Assembly: GCA_002480525.1 (NCBI GenBank)
Contig: DLCH01000044.1
Location: 1-60,325, forward strand
Reading direction: 5' to 3'
Origin: Gammaproteobacteria bacterium UBA7803
GTDB lineage: Bacteria > Pseudomonadota > Gammaproteobacteria > Pseudomonadales > Azotimanducaceae
Length of the DNA: 60,325 nucleotides
Below, piece by piece: positions 17,539 to 25,537 of this stretch; position 1 is the first letter of the stretch; each line of letters begins with the position of its first letter. The translations under genes and the position numbers were made by a program. The notes below the pieces were generated by a model. The model worked only from the letters and a program-made list of their open reading frames with translations, made no database searches and was not told the origin of the DNA.

Positions 17539-18156
17539 ATGGACATCGCAGGCCTCGCCGCGTTCGTCGTCGTGATGCTGTCGCTGGCCGCTCTGCCCAG
17601 CGCCAGCGTGGCGCTGGTCGTCAGCCGCGCCGCCACGGCAGGCCGCCGTCAGGGACTGGCCGTTGCGGCCGGCATCGTACTGGGCGACCTGACCCTGGCC
17701 GCCCTCGCCATCTTCGGCATGACCTGGCTGGCCGGAACCGTGGGCGGTGCCTTCACGGTGCTGCGCTACGCCGGCGGCGCCTACCTGATCTGGCTGGGCT
17801 GGCGGATGCTGACCGCACGGCCGCCGACCGGCGATGCGACGTCGGCCCGAGGCAGCCGCTCCACCGCCACGAGCCTCGCAGCGGGCCTGGCGCTGACGCT
17901 GGGCGACGTCAAGGCGGTCCTGTTCTACGCAAGCCTGTTCCCCAATCTGTTCGAGCTGACGACCCTGACGGCGGCCGACATCACCCTGCTGTTCGCCGTC
18001 ACGGCCGTGACGGTCGGCGGCGTGAAGTCCGCCTACGCGCTGGCCACCGAGCGTCTCTACGCCCGGCTGCGCGGCGCGGCCGCCGACGGCATCGCGCGGC
18101 GGCTGCCCGGGGCCGTGGTCATGGCTGCCGGGGCCTGGGTGGTCGCCAAGAGCTGA
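17539..18156 (+). CDS. LysE family amino-acid exporter-like protein
   Basis: The 205-residue protein has about six membrane segments. The N-terminal PSASVALVVSRAATAGRRQGLAV (positions about 20-42) and GGAYLIWLGWRML are the LysE/RhtB signature regions. This family exports amino acids or related small molecules through the inner membrane; the substrate is unknown. Its stop overlaps the start of the next gene (TGATG). Confidence 0.85.
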   Translation: MDIAGLAAFVVVMLSLAALPSASVALVVSRAATAGRRQGLAVAAGIVLGDLTLAALAIFGMTWLAGTVGGAFTVLRYAGGAYLIWLGWRMLTARPPTGDATSARGSRSTATSLAAGLALTLGDVKAVLFYASLFPNLFELTTLTAADITLLFAVTAVTVGGVKSAYALATERLYARLRGAAADGIARRLPGAVVMAAGAWVVAKS

Positions 18157-19019
18157 TGCGCCCAGGACCTGCACGACACGCCTTCGAACCGTCGAAGCCG
18201 GAGCCCGTCGGCGAGGGTGCGAGCGCGCAGGTGTACCGGCTCGACGCCACCCGCGTGTTCAAGGGCTTCAAGCCCCATCTGGCGCCCATCCTGGTCGACC
18301 GGGAACTCGCCCTGGCCGGTCTGGCCCACGAGGCCGGGATACCGACGCCACGGCCCGTCGGGCGGCACACCCTCGAAGGCCTCGATGGCATCCTGTTCGA
18401 CTACCAGCCCGGCACCAACCTGGACGAGCACACCCTGCCCCGGCCCTGGCGCTACGGCCGCGCGCCGCGGCAGATGGCGGAGCTGCACGCGGCCATCCAC
18501 GACGCCGAAGTGGCCCAGGCCGGCCGCGTACTGCCCGCGCCGTGGCGGCAACGGGACTTCTGGCGAATGCTGATCGGCTACGCGGACTCGCTGCCCGGCG
18601 CCCACCGGGAGACGTGCCTGGCCCGCCTCGAGTCGCTGCCGGACGGCGAATCCCTGTGCCACGGAGACATGGCGCCATCCAACGTGATGTATCACGGTGG
18701 CCGCTGCATCGCGATCGATTGGTCGCTCGCCAGCCTCGGCGACCCGATGGGGGACGTCGCGTTCACCTGGGTGGGCATTCACGATCTCTCGCAGCTCGTG
18801 GATCTGCCCCGGATCGTGAAGGCCATTCTGCGCCGCAGCAGCCGCCGCTACCTGAGCCGCTATGGCGAATGCCGCCCGGCCTTCGACCGGCGCCGCTTCG
18901 AGCGCTGGCTGGCCCCGGCAGCGGCGGCCCGCCTGGGCGCGCTGGAGAAAGCCGGCGACCCCGGGGCGGTCGCGGCGCCCCTGCGCCGACTGATCGAATC
19001 CTACTGCGCAGACGAGTAA
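18156..19019 (+). CDS. Aminoglycoside phosphotransferase-like (APH) kinase family protein
   Basis: The 287-residue protein has the catalytic loop LCHGDMAPSNVMY (Asp as base, Asn as metal ligand) and the metal-binding AIDWSLASLGDPMGDVA. These define the APH/choline-kinase-like fold. The N-terminal lobe has EGASAQVYRLD as the nucleotide loop. Many bacterial members act on small metabolites rather than antibiotics. It is coupled by TGATG overlap to the LysE-type gene. Confidence 0.82.
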   Translation: MRPGPARHAFEPSKPEPVGEGASAQVYRLDATRVFKGFKPHLAPILVDRELALAGLAHEAGIPTPRPVGRHTLEGLDGILFDYQPGTNLDEHTLPRPWRYGRAPRQMAELHAAIHDAEVAQAGRVLPAPWRQRDFWRMLIGYADSLPGAHRETCLARLESLPDGESLCHGDMAPSNVMYHGGRCIAIDWSLASLGDPMGDVAFTWVGIHDLSQLVDLPRIVKAILRRSSRRYLSRYGECRPAFDRRRFERWLAPAAAARLGALEKAGDPGAVAAPLRRLIESYCADE

Positions 19020-19054
19020 ACTCCGTTCCACCTTCTGCCACGTCTACCCCTCCT

Positions 19055-19669
19055 TTGGAAAAAGCCCGAGCCAAGCGCATGTCGCCGGAGGCGCGCCGCC
19101 GCCAGATCATGGAATCCGCGGCGGAACTCATGGTGTCGACGGGCAACTCGGGTTGCACGCTGGAGCAGGTCGCTCAGGCCGCGGGCATCAGCAAGCCGCT
19201 GATCTACAAGTACTTCCCCCGCCGGGAAGACCTCATCGAGGAGATGCTGAGCCGGGAGCTGGCCGAGTTGAACGGCCGGGGTCTGGACTCCATCGACACC
19301 GAGGTGCCGTTCGAGAAGATCGTCCGCAGCACCGTGGCGCGCTCGCTGCGCTACTACCACGACCGCGGTCCGATACTGCGGCTGCTGTCCACGGACCCGG
19401 CCATCACCACCCTGAAGCGCAAACCGAACCGGACCTCCTGGTCGAGCGCGTTCCAGTTCCTGGTGCGGCGTTCCGTGGAGCACTACGGCGTGCCCGAGTC
19501 CGTCGCCGTGATCACCTCGATCATGATCCTGAACGCGCCCATCTATTCCATGGCGTCCCTGCGCCGGCGCGACGTCGACATCGACGAAGCCATCGAGGTG
19601 TGGTCGGAGTTCATCATCGGCGGATGGCGCGCGCTCGAGGCGCGCTTCGGGGACCCGGACGCACGCTGA
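19055..19669 (+). CDS. TetR-family transcriptional regulator
   Basis: The helix-turn-helix (CTLEQVAQAAGISKPLIYKY, about residues 35-54) and the leading RRRQIMESAAELM are typical of TetR repressors, followed by an all-helical ligand domain of about 140 residues. The start is either TTG at 19055 or ATG at 19079; neither has a strong ribosome site. It lies directly upstream of an amidohydrolase gene on the same strand, and a 15-bp palindrome sits between them. It likely controls that gene. Confidence 0.82.
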   Translation: MEKARAKRMSPEARRRQIMESAAELMVSTGNSGCTLEQVAQAAGISKPLIYKYFPRREDLIEEMLSRELAELNGRGLDSIDTEVPFEKIVRSTVARSLRYYHDRGPILRLLSTDPAITTLKRKPNRTSWSSAFQFLVRRSVEHYGVPESVAVITSIMILNAPIYSMASLRRRDVDIDEAIEVWSEFIIGGWRALEARFGDPDAR

Positions 19670-19679
19670 GCCGGCGCCG

Positions 19680-19719
19680 TTGCTTTCCCCCAGGACCACG
19701 CTAGTATAACGTTGTTATA
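19680..19719 (+). promoter_or_regulatory. Promoter with overlapping TetR-type operator
   Basis: TATAAC-GTT-GTTATA at 19705-19719 is a perfect inverted repeat of the size typical of TetR operators. It overlaps a plausible sigma-70 -10 (TAGTAT, 19702-19707) that lies 16 bases after TTGCTT (19680-19685). Repression by blocking the -10 is the obvious reading. The AT-rich block stands out from the GC-rich flanks. Confidence 0.6.
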
Positions 19720-19736
19720 TTAACTAGCTGGGGAGC

Positions 19737-20894
19737 ATGCCCATGACCTACGCCGGCGATCGCCGCATCTTCGACGCGAACAGCCACGTGATGGAAACCC
19801 GGGAATGGCTGGATCCGTATCTCGACCCGGAGGTTCGGCGGCAGCTGCGCCCCCTCTACGGCCACAAACCCGGCCGCATCGACAAACTGCTCGACGAGGC
19901 CAAAGCACGCAAAGGCGACGCGGCGGCCGAAGCGAAGGCGCTGGAGAACCCCATCGCCGGGCCGAAGGGCTGGACCGCCGCCGGCGCGTTCGACCCGGAG
20001 GAACGCACCCGGGTGCTGGACCAGTTCGGCTTCGCCGGGCAGCTCGTGTTCGGCACCGCGTCCCTGTCACCGGCGCTGGCCGCCGACGACCCCGGCGTGC
20101 TGTACGCCGGCGCGCGCGCCCACAACGAGGCCATGGCGGCGTTCTGCCGCAGCGACACGCGCCTCTACGGCGTGGGCTACGTTCCGCTGGACGATCCCCG
20201 GCGGGCGCTGACCGAGCTCGACGCCGCCCTCGCCGCCGGCAACCGCGCCATCATGGTGTCCGCCGGCCCGGCCGGTGACCGCTCACCGGGGCACCCGGAC
20301 CTCGACCCGGTGTGGGCACGCCTGTCGGAGACGCGCACGCCGTTCATGCTGCACATCGGCCCGGGCACGAAGACCCAGCCGAAGGCGTTCCGTAACAACG
20401 GCCGCGAGCGCGCGCCGGACCTGCACGGCGGCGGCGAAAACCTGCGTTTCGCCGACTACATCATGCTCTCCTTCGCCCCCCAGGTGTGGCTGACGGCCAT
20501 GGTCTACGACGGCGTGTTCGAGCGCTTCCCGGAGCTGCGCGGCGGGGTCATCGAGGCGGGCGCCGGCTGGGCCCCGGAGTTCCTGCGCGAGCTGGATCTC
20601 GGCTACAAGAGCTTCCGGCGCACGGATCCGTACCTGCAGAACATGGCGCTCACGCCTTCCGAGTACATCCGGCGCGCCGTCAAGTTCACGCCGTTCCCGG
20701 GTGAGGACGTGGGCCGCATGATCCGTGACGGCGGCGCCGACCTGTTCCTGTTCTCCAGCGACTACCCCCACCCCGAGGGCACCAACGACCCGCTGGGCCG
20801 TTTCCAGCGGACGCTGGAGGGGCTGGACGACGACGCCCTGGATCGCTTCTACCGCCGCAACTTCGAGGAGATGATGCAGGTGCAGAGTCCCTGA
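19737..20894 (+). CDS. Amidohydrolase 2 (ACMSD-like) family protein
   Basis: The 385-residue protein shows the family landmarks: FDANSHVMETREW near the N-terminus (a modified D-x-N-x-H), FMLHIGPG with the metal-binding histidine, and LFLFSSDYPHPEG with the catalytic aspartate. ACMSD-like enzymes decarboxylate or hydrolyse ring-cleavage-type acids; the substrate here is unknown. An ATG at 19743 is an alternative start. The TetR gene upstream and the operator in between suggest induction by its substrate. Confidence 0.82.
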   Translation: MPMTYAGDRRIFDANSHVMETREWLDPYLDPEVRRQLRPLYGHKPGRIDKLLDEAKARKGDAAAEAKALENPIAGPKGWTAAGAFDPEERTRVLDQFGFAGQLVFGTASLSPALAADDPGVLYAGARAHNEAMAAFCRSDTRLYGVGYVPLDDPRRALTELDAALAAGNRAIMVSAGPAGDRSPGHPDLDPVWARLSETRTPFMLHIGPGTKTQPKAFRNNGRERAPDLHGGGENLRFADYIMLSFAPQVWLTAMVYDGVFERFPELRGGVIEAGAGWAPEFLRELDLGYKSFRRTDPYLQNMALTPSEYIRRAVKFTPFPGEDVGRMIRDGGADLFLFSSDYPHPEGTNDPLGRFQRTLEGLDDDALDRFYRRNFEEMMQVQSP

Positions 20895-20931
20895 ACCGCC
20901 GCCGGGGCGGCCGGCTGATAGACTGGGCCCC

Positions 20932-21306
20932 ATGAACGCCCGTCTCTATCACCTGGCGACTCGCGACGACTGGGACGCGAGAGGCCGGACCTACGTGCCC
21001 GGCCAATTCGCCGCCGAAGGGTTCATTCACCTGTCGACGGCCGCCCAGATCGGCGGCGTCGCCGAGCGGTTCTACCGAAACCACGACCGGCTCGTGCTGG
21101 TGACCATCGACCCGGACCGGGTCACGGCGCCCGTCCGCTACGAGAATCTCGAGGGGGGCGAAACGCTGTTCCCCCATCTCTACGGTCCCCTCGACGAGCA
21201 GGCCGTGATCGACAGCCGGCTGGTCCGGGTGGACGACCGGGGCCGTCTGCTGGCGGAGTCCGGCGGGGCGATAGAACTCGATACCGGCACGGACGCGCCC
21301 GGCTGA
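20932..21306 (+). CDS. DUF952 family protein
   Basis: The 124-residue protein has the DUF952 core FAAEGFIHLSTAAQI, then LVLVTIDPDRVTAPVRYENL, then ETLFPHLYGPLDEQAV. The family resembles an ADP-ribosyltransferase-like small fold of unknown function. It is complete from ATG to stop. Confidence 0.82.
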   Translation: MNARLYHLATRDDWDARGRTYVPGQFAAEGFIHLSTAAQIGGVAERFYRNHDRLVLVTIDPDRVTAPVRYENLEGGETLFPHLYGPLDEQAVIDSRLVRVDDRGRLLAESGGAIELDTGTDAPG

Positions 21307-21430
21307 CGGCGTTGCGCCGGCGCCACCGGCGGAATCCACCGCAGGTCGCACCGGTTTCGGGACGCCGCGCAGGGAACGGGCGCGCCGCGCTCTGCTAGGT
21401 TGAGCGCTCGATCGTGAAGAGCGGACCGGC

Positions 21431-21685
21431 ATGACCGACAGACAGGAAGCACTCAGACGGCTGCTGGCCGTCCAGGCCATCGGACTGATCGGCTGCGTGG
21501 CGCTCGGGCTCGGCCTGTTCGGGCTGGCGGAGGACGACGCCGCGGATCTTCACCCCTGGCTGGGCGACCTCACCGTCAACCTGGCGCTGGTCGGCGGCGG
21601 CCTGATCGTGTGCCTGATCGAGGTGCGCCTGATGCTGCCGATCCTGCGGGCCCTGCGCGCCACCGCCCCGCAGTCCGGCGGCTGA
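21431..21685 (+). CDS. Small two-helix membrane protein
   Basis: The 84-residue protein has two membrane segments (about residues 12-31 and 45-64) and short charged ends. No family recognised. It has an ATG start and no evident partner. Confidence 0.5.
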   Translation: MTDRQEALRRLLAVQAIGLIGCVALGLGLFGLAEDDAADLHPWLGDLTVNLALVGGGLIVCLIEVRLMLPILRALRATAPQSGG

Positions 21686-21844
21686 ACGCCCGGGCACGGC
21701 CCGGACGACCGCCGACCCGAAGCCACCCGCCCGGACGGCTTTGGCACCCCGCGCGAATCGGCTACCCTGAGGTTTCCGCAAGGGGGAGACAGACAGGATG
21801 CCGCAGCCAGCCATTCGCCAGACGTCATCGACGGGTCGACGCGC

Positions 21845-22435
21845 ATGCGCATCGGCCTGATCGCCGACACCCACATTCCCGAGGCCCGCCCGCGCCTGTG
21901 GGACCAGGTGTTCCACGCCTTCGAGGGCGTCGACCTGATCCTGCATGCCGGCGACGTCCACGAGTTCCACGTGCTCGACGACCTCGAACGGGTGGCGCCG
22001 GTGTACGCGGCCCGGGGCAACGGCGAAGACGGCAGCGCCGGCCGACCGGTGCAGCCGGAGGATCCGCGGGTCAAGTACGCCTGGCTGCTCGACATCGAGG
22101 GCCTGGGAATCGGCCTGACCCACTACGTTCCGGTGCCCGAGCGGCCGCCGAACATGCTCATGTCCCGCTGGGTGGAGCGGTTCTTCCCGGAACGTCGGCC
22201 GGACGTGATCGTCTCCGGCGACACGCACCGCCACGCCATCGAGTGGGTGGACGGCATCTACTGCGTGAACCCGGGCTCGCCCACCTACCCCCATCATTAC
22301 GACACCCAGTTCGGCACCATCGGCTTTCTCGACGTCGAGAACGGCCGGGCGGAAGCGTCGATCTGGCAGATCGTCGAGGACGGCATCGAGCCGTTCGACT
22401 GGGAGGGGGTGCCGCCGTGGAAGCGGCGGGGGTGA
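21845..22435 (+). CDS. YfcE/MJ0936-type metallophosphoesterase
   Basis: The 196-residue protein carries all the dimetal motifs in order: DTHIPE, LHAGDVH, ARGNGE and the histidine pair in SGDTHRHAIEW, then NPGSPTYPHH. The family hydrolyses phosphodiesters with Mn/Zn. Physiological substrate unknown. It is convergent with the aldehyde dehydrogenase gene across a strong hairpin. Confidence 0.85.
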   Translation: MRIGLIADTHIPEARPRLWDQVFHAFEGVDLILHAGDVHEFHVLDDLERVAPVYAARGNGEDGSAGRPVQPEDPRVKYAWLLDIEGLGIGLTHYVPVPERPPNMLMSRWVERFFPERRPDVIVSGDTHRHAIEWVDGIYCVNPGSPTYPHHYDTQFGTIGFLDVENGRAEASIWQIVEDGIEPFDWEGVPPWKRRG

Positions 22436-22437
22436 GA

Positions 22438-22461
22438 TCGCGCTCAGGAGAGCGCTCCCAC
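22438..22461 (-). repeat. Single REP-like palindrome, variant subfamily
   Basis: Read on the minus strand this 24-base unit begins GTGGGAGCG and ends GAGCGCGA. It has the same start, length and internal palindrome layout as the three REP pairs elsewhere in the window but a different stem sequence. It lies just after a stop codon, as REP units usually do. Confidence 0.55.
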
Positions 22462-22489
22462 AATGAGAACGTGGGGCCCGGGAAATGGG

Positions 22490-22515
22490 GCGGGAGCCCC
22501 GTGAGGGGCTCCCGC
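22490..22515. terminator. Bidirectional hairpin terminator between convergent genes
   Basis: Perfect 11-base arms (GCGGGAGCCCC and its complement) are separated by GTGA, between the ends of the metallophosphatase and aldehyde dehydrogenase genes. There is no T-tract, so termination strength is uncertain. Confidence 0.6.
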
Positions 22516-22522
22516 GAGCGGG

Positions 22523-23953
22523 TCAGGCGGCGTTGTAGCCGAGCAGGGCTTTGGTCTCGAGGAATTCCTCGAGGCCCCACTTGCTGAACTCGCGGCCGTT
22601 GCCGGACTGCTTGTAGCCGCCGAAGGGCGCGCCCGGGTCGACGCCGGCGCCGTTCAGGTGCACGTTGCCCGCGCGGATCTCGCGGCCCACTTTGGCGGCA
22701 TGCGCCACGTCGCCGGAGCTGACGTAGGCGGACAGGCCGTAGACGGTGTCGTTGGCGATCCGCACCGCGTCCTCTTCGTCCTTGTAGCCGATCAGTGACA
22801 GCACCGGCCCGAAGATTTCCTCCTGGGCGATGGTCATATCGTTGGTGACGTTGGAGAACACGGTCGGCTTCACGAAGTAGCCGCGGTTCATGCCGTCGGG
22901 ACGGCCGACGCCGCCGGTCTCGAGCTTGGCGCCCTCGTCGATGCCCTTCTGGATCAGGTTCTGCACCTTCTCGAACTGGGCAGCGGACACGACCGGGCCG
23001 ATCTGGGTGGTTTCGTCGCTGGGATCACCCACTTTGATCTGCTCCGCGGTGGCCTTGGCGATGGCCGCGGCCTCCTCCATGCGGGACGCCGGCACCAGCA
23101 TGCGCGTGGGGGCGTTGCAGGACTGGCCGGTGTTCATGCACACGCCGAAGGTGTCGCGGGCGATGACTTCCGGGAAGTTGGCGTCGTCGAGGATGACGTT
23201 CGGCGACTTGCCGCCGAGCTCCTGGGCGACCCGCTTCACCGTCTTCGCCGAGTTCTCCGCCACGGAGATGCCCGCGCGGGTGGAGCCGGTGAAGGACATC
23301 ATGTCGATGTCGGGGTGAGAGGACATGGCCACGCCCACGTTCGGGCCGTCGCCGTTCACCAGGTTGAACACGCCCTTCGGCACGCCCGCCTCGTGCATCA
23401 CCTCGGCGAAGATGATGGCGTTGAGCGGCGCGATCTCCGAGGGCTTCAGCACCATGGTGCAGCCGGCGGCAATGGCCGGGCCGACCTTAGCGGCGATCTG
23501 GTTCAGCGGCCAGTTCCAGGGCGTGATCAGACCGCACACGCCGATGGGCTCGCGGACGATCAGGTTCTTGCCGACCTGCTCCTCGAACTTGAACTCCTTG
23601 AGCGCGTTCAGGGAGTACATCAGGTGGCCGAGGCCGGCCGGTGCCTGGGCGGCGTTGGCCAGGCTCATGGGCGCGCCCATCTCCTGGGAGACCGTCTGGG
23701 CGATGTCGCCCATGCGGGCCTTGTAGGCCTCGATGATCTTCTCGAGCAGCGCGGCGCGCTCTTCGATGGTGGTCTTGGAGAAGGTCTCGAACGCCCTCTT
23801 CGCGGCGGCTACCGCCTTGTTCACGTCTTCCTTGGTGCCCATGGCGATGGTGCCGATGGGTTCCTCGGTGGCCGGGTTGATCACGTCGAGCGTTTCCTTG
23901 CCCACCGGATCGACCCACTGGCCGTCGATGTAGAACTTCTGCTGGTTGCTCAT
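22523..23953 (-). CDS. NAD(P)-dependent aldehyde dehydrogenase
   Basis: The 476-residue protein has the full catalytic set: TPWNWPL (Asn147), LKPSE (Lys170), the general base in QELGGKSPN (Glu245) and the nucleophile in NTGQSCNAPTR (Cys279), plus the C-terminal PFGGYKQSGNGRE. It oxidises an aldehyde to an acid in the cytoplasm. Length and motifs match the broad ALDH family that includes betaine/aliphatic aldehyde enzymes; the substrate cannot be fixed. It is a single gene with its own upstream gap. Confidence 0.92.
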   Translation of the reverse strand: MSNQQKFYIDGQWVDPVGKETLDVINPATEEPIGTIAMGTKEDVNKAVAAAKRAFETFSKTTIEERAALLEKIIEAYKARMGDIAQTVSQEMGAPMSLANAAQAPAGLGHLMYSLNALKEFKFEEQVGKNLIVREPIGVCGLITPWNWPLNQIAAKVGPAIAAGCTMVLKPSEIAPLNAIIFAEVMHEAGVPKGVFNLVNGDGPNVGVAMSSHPDIDMMSFTGSTRAGISVAENSAKTVKRVAQELGGKSPNVILDDANFPEVIARDTFGVCMNTGQSCNAPTRMLVPASRMEEAAAIAKATAEQIKVGDPSDETTQIGPVVSAAQFEKVQNLIQKGIDEGAKLETGGVGRPDGMNRGYFVKPTVFSNVTNDMTIAQEEIFGPVLSLIGYKDEEDAVRIANDTVYGLSAYVSSGDVAHAAKVGREIRAGNVHLNGAGVDPGAPFGGYKQSGNGREFSKWGLEEFLETKALLGYNAA

Positions 23954-24341
23954 GGTTGTCGCTTGCCTCCTATGACTTCGCTAGCTGCGAGGTGTGATGT
24001 CTCACTCGATCGATGATGTCTGAAACCGGTTGCCGCCGGGGACGGCGCGGCGTGCCTTCAGGCTGACGCGAGCGCCCGGTCCCGGCCGTCTCCCCACGGC
24101 AGTTGAGAGGACCCACAAGGATGACACAGGCCCGGGATGGATGCATCCGGGGGTCGGACGTGGAACTCCTGGGAGGTTTCACGCCTGTCCACGCCCCGTA
24201 GGAGCGGCCTCCCGGCCGCGAATCCTGGAATGCCCGAACCACGCACCTGAGAGTCACCGCGGCTGCCACCAGGAAGCCGGGCGGGTCGCGACCGGGAGGC
24301 CGCTCCTACGGCGTGTGGGCCGGTTGGAGGGGGGCGGCGAG
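23954..24341. other. Intergenic region holding a REP pair
   Basis: These 388 bases separate the aldehyde dehydrogenase start from the end of the membrane cluster. They should contain the dehydrogenase promoter, but I see no clear -35/-10 or operator. The only defined structure is the inverted REP pair at 24198-24309. I support no gene here. Confidence 0.5.
24198..24309. repeat. Inverted pair of REP-like palindromes (copy pair 1)
   Basis: A 24-base unit beginning GTAGGAGCGGCCTCCCGG lies at 24198-24221, and its reverse complement lies at 24286-24309 with one mismatch. Each unit is itself a hairpin (CGGCC-TCCC-GGCCG type). The pair spans 112 bases, matching two other pairs in the window (112-120 bases). 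Confidence 0.8.
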
Positions 24342-24872
24342 CTACGATTCGGGAACTCCGGGCGCGCTGGCCGTCAGCACCAGGGTCACAGCACCGGCTT
24401 GGTCGCCGTCCACCTGCGCGACGGCCTGCAGATCACCGGGGTCGAGCGTCACGCTGCCGCTGCGGGACAGCCGGGCGACGACCTCGAGATGGCCACCGGA
24501 AGCGGGACGCGCGAGGCTGACCGTGAGCGGGAGGTCGTCCGTGGTGAAGGCTTCGACCGCCAGGGGCATGCGCTCTCCGGCGCGGCGCAGGAAGACGAAC
24601 ACCCGGGCGGTAACCGGCCAATCGGCACCCGGCTCACCGAGGCTCACGTGAGCCTCAATGCCCGGGCCCGACGCCACGGCATCGTGCCCGGGCAGCATGG
24701 GCTGGGCCATGCGCACGGAACCGGCCGGCGCGGCCTGGCTGACGGCGGCCGGACTGGCTTCCCGGGCCGTTTCGACAGCCTCCGGAGGGACCCGGACGTA
24801 CCAGATGAGCAGGGCGCTCGGCACCACGGCCAATGCGATTCCCCCGAGCACACGGGGCAGCAGGGATGTCAT
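24342..24872 (-). CDS. Membrane-anchored protein with a CcmI/CycH C-terminal-type domain
   Basis: The ATG at 24872 gives 176 residues: one N-terminal anchor (about residues 5-25), a linker, then a beta-rich domain. ARVFVFLRRAGERMPLAVEA, then DDLPLTVSLARP, then LEVVARLSRSGSVTLDPGDL match the periplasmic C-terminal domain of the cytochrome c maturation protein CcmI/CcmH. Here the domain stands alone, without the TPR part and without other ccm genes nearby. It is the last gene of the seven-gene minus-strand cluster. A role in a c-type cytochrome or metal-handling complex is inference. Confidence 0.65.
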   Translation of the reverse strand: MTSLLPRVLGGIALAVVPSALLIWYVRVPPEAVETAREASPAAVSQAAPAGSVRMAQPMLPGHDAVASGPGIEAHVSLGEPGADWPVTARVFVFLRRAGERMPLAVEAFTTDDLPLTVSLARPASGGHLEVVARLSRSGSVTLDPGDLQAVAQVDGDQAGAVTLVLTASAPGVPES

Positions 24873-24916
24873 CGACGGCACATGGCCTCCCACGCCGTCA
24901 TGGCGCCTCGTCCGAT

Positions 24917-25042
24917 TCAGCCATAGGCCAGCCGCAGCAGCTCGATGACGCTCTGCACCTGCCGGGCCCAGAACCACGCCGCGGCGGCCAGCACCAGGAT
25001 GCCGTAGCCGACGGCGATGCGCTGCAGGGTCTTGCGACTCAT
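24917..25042 (-). CDS. 41-residue single-helix membrane microprotein
   Basis: The ATG at 25042 follows GAGGGGG. The product MSRKTLQRIAVGYGILVLAA and 21 further residues has a basic N-terminus, one membrane helix (about residues 8-24) and a short polar tail ending RLAYG. It fits between two cluster genes with only 10 bases to the upstream gene and 44 to the downstream one, which argues for translation. No family recognised. Confidence 0.6.
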   Translation of the reverse strand: MSRKTLQRIAVGYGILVLAAAAWFWARQVQSVIELLRLAYG

Positions 25043-25052
25043 ATGGACCCCC

Positions 25053-25529
25053 TCAGGAAAAGCCGATCCAGCGGCCGGACGCCGCCACCGTGAACCAGAT
25101 CACCAGCGACGTGACCGCCACCAGCCGGAGCACCCAGGGGCTCAGCGTGGCGTGATCGAAGGCGAGCAGCGGCCGCCGTATGCCGTAGACGAACACCAGG
25201 CCGATGGCGAAGGACGCCATCTTGGCCCAGAACATCTCGTTGTAGTACAGCTTCAGCGCCACCGCCGAGCTCATGAAGATACCCGACAGCAGCGAACCGA
25301 TCAGCGCCACGTCGAACCAGCGCTGGGTGCTGGCGACCACCACCCGGGACGGCACGTCGCGCAGCATCACGCCGAGCAGGCGCAGATCGGCCAGCAGCAC
25401 CGTGCCGCCGAGCAGCGCGAGGGACAGCAGATGGAACATCTGCACCACGGCGAACACCCCGCCGTAGGCTTTGGACATGGTGGCGAGAAACGAGTTGTCC
25501 AGCCATTCGAAGAAGAAGTAGACGTCCAC
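25053..25529 (-). CDS. DUF6644-like four-helix membrane protein
   Basis: The GTG at 25529, with AGGGGGC upstream, gives 158 residues and four membrane helices. The segment FHLLSLALLGGTVLLADLRL matches the neighbouring 25538-26119 protein in pattern (H-x-L-x-L, then G, then DLR-x-LG, then VP), and both have a K in the third helix (FWAKMASFAIG versus FRIKVVLMIAAG). The two look like diverged tandem paralogues. The conserved histidine could ligate haem or metal; this is not shown. Confidence 0.65.
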   Translation of the reverse strand: MDVYFFFEWLDNSFLATMSKAYGGVFAVVQMFHLLSLALLGGTVLLADLRLLGVMLRDVPSRVVVASTQRWFDVALIGSLLSGIFMSSAVALKLYYNEMFWAKMASFAIGLVFVYGIRRPLLAFDHATLSPWVLRLVAVTSLVIWFTVAASGRWIGFS

Positions 25530-25537
25530 GGCGCCCC

